A DNA stretch of 32,906 nucleotides from Actinomycetes bacterium (GTDB taxonomy: Bacteria > Actinomycetota > Thermoleophilia > Gaiellales > Gaiellaceae): positions 1-32,906 of the forward strand of contig JAHEXT010000008.1 in the NCBI GenBank assembly GCA_023251945.1, written 5' to 3'. Positions 18,297-24,731 of this stretch are shown here, one piece after another. The notes beneath the pieces are model-generated. The model worked only from the letters and a program-made list of their open reading frames with translations, made no database searches and was not told where the DNA came from. The number at the start of each line of letters is the position of its first letter. Position 1 is the first letter of the stretch. The position numbers were made by a program, and so were the translations under genes.

Positions 18297-19556
18297 GTGG
18301 CAACTGTCGAGGTCCTGGGCGACGCGACGCGCGGCGGGGAGTGGGCAGCCGTGCGCCTTCTCGTAAACCACGACCGGATCGTCGAGGCCGACGCTGACGG
18401 CCTCGATCGCGCTCTCGTCGGACTGACCCTGCTCGAGGCGGCGGCCGTCGGGGGCGATCCGCTCGCGGTCGAGGCGCTCGCGTCGGCGCTCGGCCAGGTG
18501 TTCAGGGCCGACCCGGACCCCGCCCGCGTCGCGGTCGCGATGAGCGGGGGAGTGGACAGCGCGGTCGCGCTCCTTCGAGCGCTCCCGAACGCGCTCGGAG
18601 TCACGCTCCGTCTGTGGCAGGACCCGGCCGGGCCGTCGGCCGAGCGCGCCTGCTGCTCGCCGGCGGCCGTGTCCGCGGCAAGAGAGACGTGTCACGCGCT
18701 CGGACTCCCGCACGTGACCCTCGACCTCCGCGAGGAGTTCCGGCAGGCGGTCGTAGACCCCTTCGTGGCCGGCTACGCGGCGGGAGACACGCCCAACCCG
18801 TGTACCCGTTGCAACGGCGCCTTCCGTTTCGACGCGCTCCTCGCCTTTGCCGCTCGCGCCGGCGCCGCCCGCCTCTCTACCGGCCATTACGCACGAGTCG
18901 TCGCGCGGAAGGGAACACGTCTCCTCGGCCGCGCAGCCGACGCCGAGAAGGATCAGTCCTACATGCTCGCGACGCTCGACCCGAGCCTTCTCGAGCAGAT
19001 CGAGTTCCCGCTCGGAAGCCAGTCGAAGGACGACACGCGGGCCGAGGCCGCCCGGGCCGGCCTCGCGGCCGCTTCCCGTGCGGAAAGCCAGGAAGCTTGC
19101 TTCCTCGCAGGCGGCGACTATCGTCGCTTCCTCGAGCGTGAGGGCCTCATCGGCGCCGACGGCGAGATCGTCGACGAGCACGGACGGGCACTGGGCCGGC
19201 ACAGCGGCTACTGGCGCTTCACGCCCGGACAGCGCCGTGGGCTCGGGGTCGCCGCGGGTCGACCTCTCTACGTTCTGCGCACGGACCGCTCGACGAACGC
19301 GGTCGTCGTCGGGCCCTCCGAGGCGCTCGCCGTGACGACGGTCGAGGCGCGGGGTCGCCTCTACGTGCCGGTCGAGCACGCGGAGGTGAAGCTGCGGTAC
19401 CGCTCGGCCCCGGTCTCGGCGTGCGTCGCGTCGTCGAACGGAGGCTTCTCACTCGATCTCGAGGCACCTGTGCGCGCGGTCGCGACAGGTCAGGTCGCGG
19501 CGCTGTACGACGGCGACGCCGTCGTGGGCGCGGGTGTCGTCACCCGCGTTGCCTGA
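18297..19556 (+). CDS. mnmA: tRNA 2-thiouridine(34) synthase-like (MnmA) with about 75 aa N-terminal extension
   Basis: VAVAMSGGVDSAVALL PP-loop, DTPNPCTRCNGAFRFDALL, GHYARV, AEKDQSYML, ESQEACFLAGGDYRRFL. Confidence 0.92.
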   Translation: MATVEVLGDATRGGEWAAVRLLVNHDRIVEADADGLDRALVGLTLLEAAAVGGDPLAVEALASALGQVFRADPDPARVAVAMSGGVDSAVALLRALPNALGVTLRLWQDPAGPSAERACCSPAAVSAARETCHALGLPHVTLDLREEFRQAVVDPFVAGYAAGDTPNPCTRCNGAFRFDALLAFAARAGAARLSTGHYARVVARKGTRLLGRAADAEKDQSYMLATLDPSLLEQIEFPLGSQSKDDTRAEAARAGLAAASRAESQEACFLAGGDYRRFLEREGLIGADGEIVDEHGRALGRHSGYWRFTPGQRRGLGVAAGRPLYVLRTDRSTNAVVVGPSEALAVTTVEARGRLYVPVEHAEVKLRYRSAPVSACVASSNGGFSLDLEAPVRAVATGQVAALYDGDAVVGAGVVTRVA

Positions 19557-19566
19557 ACGGAGCGTC

Positions 19567-19572
19567 TAGGAT
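19567..19572 (+). promoter_or_regulatory. Candidate -10 element TAGGAT, 7 nt before ATG 19580
   Basis: TAnnnT motif with leaderless spacing. Confidence 0.45.
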
Positions 19573-19579
19573 CATCCGT

Positions 19580-20065
19580 ATGACGCTGGCCTCTACCTCG
19601 GGCGACATCCTCAACTACGCACTCGCCGCGTTCTTCGTCGGGACCGGCGCGTTCCTCTCGTACATGCTCCTCCGGCTCGGAGGGACGTTCGCGCGACTCT
19701 CCTCGTTCATCAAGGGCTCGGAGCGTGATCTCCTGCCGGTGATCGTGAAGGCGGGAGGGACGGTCGACCGCGTGAACGACCAGCTCGACAAGCTCGACAC
19801 CGTGACCGACAGCGCGGTCTCGATGGCCGACAGCGCCGATACGGCGGTCCGGGCGGTGTCGACGGCGATCACGACACCCGTGAAGAAGGTGACCGGGCTC
19901 GCGGCAGGGATCTCGCACGGCATTGCAGCCTTCCGGGCTCGCCACGATGTCGGCGACGCCTTCGACGTCGCGAAGGAAGCCGCCGCCCGGCGGGAGGACG
20001 AGCTCGACGAGGAGCTGCGCAGTGCCGGCCGCTCCTCCTCCGACGGAGCACCGCCGGAAGCGTAG
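19580..20065 (+). CDS. DUF948-like single-TM protein
   Basis: Trimmed to ATG 19580. TM segment followed by a helical VDRVNDQLDKLDTVTDSAVSMADSADTAVRAVSTAITTPVKKVTG region. Confidence 0.75.
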   Translation: MTLASTSGDILNYALAAFFVGTGAFLSYMLLRLGGTFARLSSFIKGSERDLLPVIVKAGGTVDRVNDQLDKLDTVTDSAVSMADSADTAVRAVSTAITTPVKKVTGLAAGISHGIAAFRARHDVGDAFDVAKEAAARREDELDEELRSAGRSSSDGAPPEA

Positions 20066-20102
20066 GCGCCGCCGGCCGTCGGGTCCCCGCACGGCCCGCT
20101 CG

Positions 20103-20108
20103 TAGAAT
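20103..20108 (+). promoter_or_regulatory. Candidate -10 element TAGAAT, 6 nt before the alaS ATG
   Basis: 5/6 match to TATAAT with leaderless spacing. Confidence 0.5.
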
Positions 20109-20114
20109 CCAGGC

Positions 20115-22649
20115 ATGCGGACGTCAGCCGAGCTGCGCGAGGGATTCCTCGCCTTCTTCGAGGAGAAGGGCCACCTGCGCGTGCCCTCAGCGTCGCTCGT
20201 GCCGCGCGCAGACGATCACTCGACGCTGCTCACGAGCGCCGGGATGCAGCCGCAGATGCCCTACTTCCTCGGACGCGAGCCACCGCCCGCGCCCCTGGCG
20301 GCCACGGTGCAGAAGGTCTTTCGCACGCCCGACATCGACGAGGTCGGCCTCGACACATACCACCTCACCTTCTTCGAGATGCTCGGCAACTTCTCGTTCG
20401 GCCAGTACTTCAAGGAAGGCGCCATCGACCTCGCGACCGAGTTCGTGCGCGAGCGGCTGCGGCTCGACTGGGATCGGGTCTGGGTCACCGTGCACGCAGG
20501 AGACCCGCAGCTCAAGCTCGGGCCGGACGAGCTCACGATCGAGCTCTGGGAGAAGGTCGGGGTGCCCGCAGAGCGGATCGTCCCACTGCCCACCTCGGAG
20601 AACTTCTGGTCGGTCGGCGGGCCGGGGCCGTGCGGGCAAGACTCGGAGCTGTACTACGACTGGGGCGAGGAGGTCGGCTGTGGCCAGCCGGACTGTGCGC
20701 CGGCGTGTACGCGCTGCGAGCGCTTCCTCGAATTCTGGAACCTGGTCTTCATGGACTTCGAGCTGCACCCCGACGGGACGCTGACCCCGCTGCCGACGCA
20801 GAACATCGATACGGGCCTCGGGCTCGAGCGGACTGCGCGGATCCTCCAGAACGTCCCTTCCGTGTACGAGACCGACGGCTTCCAGCACATCATGGAGTGG
20901 GTCGCAGCCGAGTCCGGCGTTGCCTACGGCGACTCGCCGGCGGCGACGAAAGCTCACCGCGTCCTCGCCGACCACGGGCGGGGGATGACGTTCCTCGTCG
21001 GGGACGGCGTGACCCCTTCGAACGAGGGCCGTGGCTACATCCTGCGGCGGATCATCCGGCGCGCGGTGCAACAGGCACAGCGCATCGGCCTCCACGACGT
21101 GTACCGGCTACCCGCCGTGGTCGTCGAGCAGATGGGCGGCGCGTACCCGGAGATCCGCGAGCACGCCGGCGAGATCGAGAGGGTCGTGAAGGCCGAGGAG
21201 CAACGCTTCCTGGAGACGCTCGAGCGCGGCCTGACGCTGTTCGAGGAGCTCGCCGACCGTGAGGTGATCTCCGGGGAGGAGGCATTCACGCTCGCGGCGA
21301 CGTACGGCTTCCCGCTCGAGCTGACGGTGGAGCTCGCGGAGGAGCGGGGCCAGGCCGTCGACGTCGACGGTTACGGAGTGGAGATGGACCGCCACCGGGA
21401 GATCTCCAGAGCAGGAGGCGAGACAGAGGTGCAGCGCGCTGCCGACTTCGCCCGCGCAGCGGACTTCGAGACGGAGTTCGTCGGCTACCGCAAGACCGAT
21501 GTGCTCACGCAGATCGGGGCGCTCGAGGAGCGCGGCGACGGGCTCTTCCTCGCGAAGCTCCGCGAGTCGCCGTTCTACCCGGCGGGCGGCGGCCAGGTGA
21601 CCGACCAGGGGTACGTCGAGCTCGACGACGAGTCGAGGACGCGGGCCGAGCTCGTCGAGGCGTACCGGTTCGACGACGACCAGGCGCTCCTCCTGAGCGG
21701 ATCGGGATTCGCGGAGGGTGACCGCGTGCGGGCGGTCGTGCCTTGGAGCGTCCGCTTCCCGACGATGGCGAACCACACCGGGACGCACCTTCTGCACAAG
21801 GCGCTCCAGGAGGTCCTCGGCGACCACGTGCGGCAGGCGGGCTCGGCGGTGCGGCCGGACAAGCTGCGCTTCGACTTCACACACCCACAGGCGCTGACGC
21901 CCGAGGAGCGGGAACGCGTCGAGCGCATCGTCAACGAGAAGATCTTCGAGAACCTCCCGGTGCACGTCTTCGAGACGCCGATCGACGAGGCGCGCCGCCT
22001 GGGCGCGATGATGCTCTTCGGCGAGAAGTACGGCGGGATCGTGCGCGTCGTCGAGATCCCCGGCTTCTCGATCGAGCTCTGCGGAGGGACGCACGTGGGC
22101 TCGACCGCGGCGATCGGGGCGTTCGTGATCCTCTCCGAGGGGTCGGTCGGCGCCGGTGCGCGCCGGATCGAGGCGGTCACGTCCGGCGATGCGTGGGCCT
22201 ACCTCCACGGCCGCTCGCGCGAGCTGGACGAGCTTCGCGCCGAGCTCGAGAGGCTGCGCAAGGAGCGCAAGCGCAAGGACGTGGCCGTGCGCACGCCGGC
22301 GGCGGAGGCCAGGGCGAAGTCGGTCGCCGGGATCAACGTGATCGTGCAGGAGGTCGGGGATCACGATGCCGACGCGCTCCTTGAGCTGTCCGACCGCTTC
22401 AAGCAACGGCACGCGCCGGCGGCGGTGGTCCTCGGCTCGCAGGAGGACGGGAAGGTGCACCTCGTCGCCAACTTCGACGCGTCGGTCGCGGAGCGCGTCA
22501 GCGCCTCCGACGTCGTCAGGCAGGCGGCGGCGATCGTGGGCGGAGGAGGAGGCGGCCGGCCGACGATGGCGCGCGCCGGGGGAAACGATCCGGAGAAGCT
22601 GCCCGAGGCGCTCGCGGAGGCTGAGCGCCTCATCCTCGCCGCGCTGTGA
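20115..22649 (+). CDS. alaS: Alanine--tRNA ligase
   Basis: 844 aa. LREGFLAFFEEKGHLRVPSASLVP, TFFEMLGNFSFGQYFKEGAI, NHTGTHLLHKAL, ELCGGTHVGSTAAIG, GGGGGGRPTMARAGG. Confidence 0.97.
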   Translation: MRTSAELREGFLAFFEEKGHLRVPSASLVPRADDHSTLLTSAGMQPQMPYFLGREPPPAPLAATVQKVFRTPDIDEVGLDTYHLTFFEMLGNFSFGQYFKEGAIDLATEFVRERLRLDWDRVWVTVHAGDPQLKLGPDELTIELWEKVGVPAERIVPLPTSENFWSVGGPGPCGQDSELYYDWGEEVGCGQPDCAPACTRCERFLEFWNLVFMDFELHPDGTLTPLPTQNIDTGLGLERTARILQNVPSVYETDGFQHIMEWVAAESGVAYGDSPAATKAHRVLADHGRGMTFLVGDGVTPSNEGRGYILRRIIRRAVQQAQRIGLHDVYRLPAVVVEQMGGAYPEIREHAGEIERVVKAEEQRFLETLERGLTLFEELADREVISGEEAFTLAATYGFPLELTVELAEERGQAVDVDGYGVEMDRHREISRAGGETEVQRAADFARAADFETEFVGYRKTDVLTQIGALEERGDGLFLAKLRESPFYPAGGGQVTDQGYVELDDESRTRAELVEAYRFDDDQALLLSGSGFAEGDRVRAVVPWSVRFPTMANHTGTHLLHKALQEVLGDHVRQAGSAVRPDKLRFDFTHPQALTPEERERVERIVNEKIFENLPVHVFETPIDEARRLGAMMLFGEKYGGIVRVVEIPGFSIELCGGTHVGSTAAIGAFVILSEGSVGAGARRIEAVTSGDAWAYLHGRSRELDELRAELERLRKERKRKDVAVRTPAAEARAKSVAGINVIVQEVGDHDADALLELSDRFKQRHAPAAVVLGSQEDGKVHLVANFDASVAERVSASDVVRQAAAIVGGGGGGRPTMARAGGNDPEKLPEALAEAERLILAAL

Positions 22650-22664
22650 CTCACGTCCCTGGAC

Positions 22665-22706
22665 GCCTCCGACTCCCGCCTGGCAAAGCCGGGCTCCGCC
22701 GGAGGC
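22665..22706 (+). terminator. Possible alaS downstream stem-loop
   Basis: GCCTCCG (22665-22671) pairs with CGGAGGC (22700-22706) around an inner CCCG/CGGG helix, 15 nt after the alaS stop. No clear U-tract. Confidence 0.3.
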
Positions 22707-22808
22707 TGACGCCGCTCGCGGCAGGATGCGTCGCGCTCGGCGCTTGTCCGTACCTCATGTACTGTCCTGCGCGCCTCGCGCTCGCCTCCTTTGCGAGGGT
22801 TTTGGGGG

Positions 22809-22837
22809 CCCCAGACAGTGCGAAGCACTTTCTGGGG
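22809..22837. repeat. 29-nt stem-loop CCCCAGA-C-AGTGC-GAA-GCACT-T-TCTGGGG upstream of ruvX
   Basis: 12 of 13 positions pair, with a single C/T mismatch and a GAA loop. Flanked by GGGGCCCC and TGGGG/CCCCA. Confidence 0.7.
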
Positions 22838-22854
22838 TTGGGCGCCCCAGGAAC

Positions 22855-23250
22855 ATGAGAGTCATCGCTTTGGATTACGGCGCCGCCCGGACCGGCGTCG
22901 CCGTCTCGGACGCGACGGGAACGATCGCGCGGCCGCTCGAGGTGGTCGAGCGAGCGGCGACCCAGTCCGGTCTCGGGCGAATCCGGGAGATCGTGCGCGA
23001 CCAGGAAGCCGAACGCGTGGTGGTGGGCCTGCCGCTGACGCTCCGGGGCGAGCGAGGCCGGCAGGCGCGGGAGACCGACGAGTTCGTCCGCACGCTTCGG
23101 CAGGCTCTCGACGTTCCGGTGGAGACGTACGACGAGCGCTTCACGACGACGCTCGCGGCGAGCGGGCCGGGCGACGCGCCCGAGGACGCCCGCGCCGCGG
23201 CGCATCTCCTGGAGAGCTACCTCGCATGGACGAGCGCGCACCGGAAGTAG
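22855..23250 (+). CDS. ruvX: Holliday junction resolvase-like YqgF/RuvX
   Basis: ORF trimmed to ATG 22855. MRVIALDYGAARTGVAVSD, VVGLPLTLRGERG, YDERFTTTLA, DARAAAHLLESYL. Confidence 0.93.
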   Translation: MRVIALDYGAARTGVAVSDATGTIARPLEVVERAATQSGLGRIREIVRDQEAERVVVGLPLTLRGERGRQARETDEFVRTLRQALDVPVETYDERFTTTLAASGPGDAPEDARAAAHLLESYLAWTSAHRK

Positions 23251-24137
23251 CCCCGACTCCGCGCGGGCCGAGCCGTACGCACATCTGGGCGCGGCGGGCG
23301 GTCGCGGCCCTCGTCGCCGTCGGCGCGCTCGGAGTGGCCGTCTGGGCCGGCGCCTCGCTGGTCAGGGACGAGGACCCGCCGCCGCCGCCGACCGAGACCG
23401 TGCCGCCGCTCGCGCGGCTGCGCATCATCTTCCCCGAGGGATTCACGCGGCGTGAGATGGCAGACCGGGTCGCTGTAGTGCGTGAGATCGCGATCGACAG
23501 GCGCGGGGTCACGCCTCGTCTTACGCGCCAGGCGTACCTGCAGGCGACCTCGAGCGCGAAGCCGCCGGCCGAGTTCCGCAAGGACTGGGCAGGCCGGTCG
23601 ATCGAGGGGTTCCTCTTCCCGGCCACGTACGAGTTCAGCCAGTACACGTCGTCCGCGAAGCTCGTCCGCGACCAGCTTGCCGCCTTCCGGAAGCGGTGGA
23701 GGAAGGTCGACCTGCGGTACTCGAAGTCGAAGAACCTGACCCCGTACGACGTCCTGATCATCGCGTCGATGATCGAGAAGGAGATCGTTGCGCCAGAGGA
23801 GCGGCGGCTCGTCGCCGCGGTCGTCTACAACCGGCTACGGCGCGGGATGCCGCTCCAGATCGACGCGACGATCCGCTACGGGCGGAACGTGCCCGGGACG
23901 AAGCCGCTCAAGCAGTCGGACCTCGAGAGCAACGACCCGTACAACACGCGCAAGCGGCTCGGGCTGCCGCCGACCCCGATCGCGAACCCGGGGCTCGCGT
24001 CGAGCCAGGCGGCGGCGCATCCTGCGCGGGTCGACTACCTCTTCTTCGTCCGCAAGCCGGACGGGGTGCACCACTACTTCACGGCGAGCGAGTCGGAGTT
24101 CTTCCGCAAGAAGTGCGAGTACGGCTTCGGCTGCTGA
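23226..24137 (+). CDS. mltG: Endolytic transglycosylase MltG
   Basis: Trimmed to ATG 23226. SIEGFLFPATYEF, LIIASMIEKEIVAPEERRLVAAVVYNRL, MPLQIDATIRYG, PYNTRKRLGLPPTPIANPGLASSQAAAHP, YLFFV. Confidence 0.93.
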   Translation: MDERAPEVAPTPRGPSRTHIWARRAVAALVAVGALGVAVWAGASLVRDEDPPPPPTETVPPLARLRIIFPEGFTRREMADRVAVVREIAIDRRGVTPRLTRQAYLQATSSAKPPAEFRKDWAGRSIEGFLFPATYEFSQYTSSAKLVRDQLAAFRKRWRKVDLRYSKSKNLTPYDVLIIASMIEKEIVAPEERRLVAAVVYNRLRRGMPLQIDATIRYGRNVPGTKPLKQSDLESNDPYNTRKRLGLPPTPIANPGLASSQAAAHPARVDYLFFVRKPDGVHHYFTASESEFFRKKCEYGFGC

Positions 24138-24205
24138 CTTTCCTCCGGACACGTCCGAAAGAGCGCGTTTCGCACTCGCATCGACGCAACTACCGTCGCG
24201 GGTGC

Positions 24206-24292
24206 GGAGAGTGAAGGCGCGTGGTGCGCCACCCGATTGACAGTCGAGGTGTCCGGTTGCCACCGGATCCGGTTCGAGTCCGGCGCCCTCCG
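24206..24292 (+). tRNA. Candidate non-canonical type-II tRNA-like gene (8/4 or 9/4, long variable arm, anticodon loop TTGACAG = GAC)
   Basis: Acceptor GGAGAGTG/CGCCCTCC (one A-C mismatch, one G-U); D-hairpin GGCGC-GTGGT-GCGCC; anticodon arm CCCGA-TTGACAG-TCGAG (one mismatch); V-arm GTCCGGT-TGCC-ACCGGAT; T-arm CCGG-TTCGAGT-CCGG; G73, then CCCA. Confidence 0.4.
24232..24246. repeat. Left arm of perfect 15-bp inverted repeat (CCCGATTGACAGTCG)
   Basis: Exact reverse complement at 24398-24412. Confidence 0.9.
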
Positions 24293-24386
24293 CCCAGGCA
24301 TCGCGTCGGCCTTGAGGGTCACGGTGTGGCGACCTGCTGTCAGGCCTTCAGAGCCGGCGCGGTTGCCGTCCGCAGGTTGAGTGGGC

Positions 24387-24392
24387 TATGGT
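24387..24392 (+). promoter_or_regulatory. Candidate promoter -10 TATGGT (with TTGCCG at 24363-24368, 18-bp spacer)
   Basis: Hexamers match bacterial housekeeping consensus at 4/6 each. Predicted TSS falls on the right arm of the inverted repeat. Confidence 0.35.
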
Positions 24393-24397
24393 GAGAG

Positions 24398-24412
24398 CGA
24401 CTGTCAATCGGG
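24398..24412. repeat. Right arm of perfect 15-bp inverted repeat (CGACTGTCAATCGGG)
   Basis: Exact reverse complement of 24232-24246. Confidence 0.9.
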
Positions 24413-24480
24413 CGCAAGCGGGGTGGCTTTCCCCGCACTCGCGACTTCACCTCAGTCGGCCCGCTTCGGCGGGCCGTCGC
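24399..24480 (+). ncRNA. Candidate small RNA bounded by a promoter-like motif and an intrinsic-terminator-like hairpin
   Basis: Follows TTGCCG-N18-TATGGT. Contains GCGGGG-TGGCTTT-CCCCGC and ends in GGCCCGC-TTCG-GCGGGCC. Confidence 0.35.
24458..24475 (+). terminator. Hairpin GGCCCGC-TTCG-GCGGGCC
   Basis: Perfect 7-bp GC stem with a UUCG tetraloop, followed by GTCGCTTGTC. The U-tract is weak. Confidence 0.6.
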
Positions 24481-24731
24481 TTGTCGGTGGTAACCGCGTG
24501 ACGTTCGCGTCCTGGGACTTGATTCTCTTGCCTCCGGTGTTAGGGTCGGCCCGACAGAACGAGATGGGCTCAGTCTGGGTCGAGCTGCCGATCCTGTAGC
24601 CCTCGGCCGGTTCATCGCGTTAGCCGGCCCGAGCAAGCAGGTGCGCCGCAACGATCGCAGCCTGAACGCCTCGCGCTCCAGAGACTGCCTCGACGACTTC
24701 CGCCGGCAACCAGCGTGTGAGGAGGTTCTTC

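Noticed and set aside
24206-24292. Calling a standard tRNA-Val or tRNA-Ser or tRNA-Sec
   Set aside because: The long variable arm and 4-bp T-stem do not fit tRNA-Val, the anticodon does not fit Ser or Sec, and the D-loop lacks the usual pattern. Reported only as a tRNA-like candidate.
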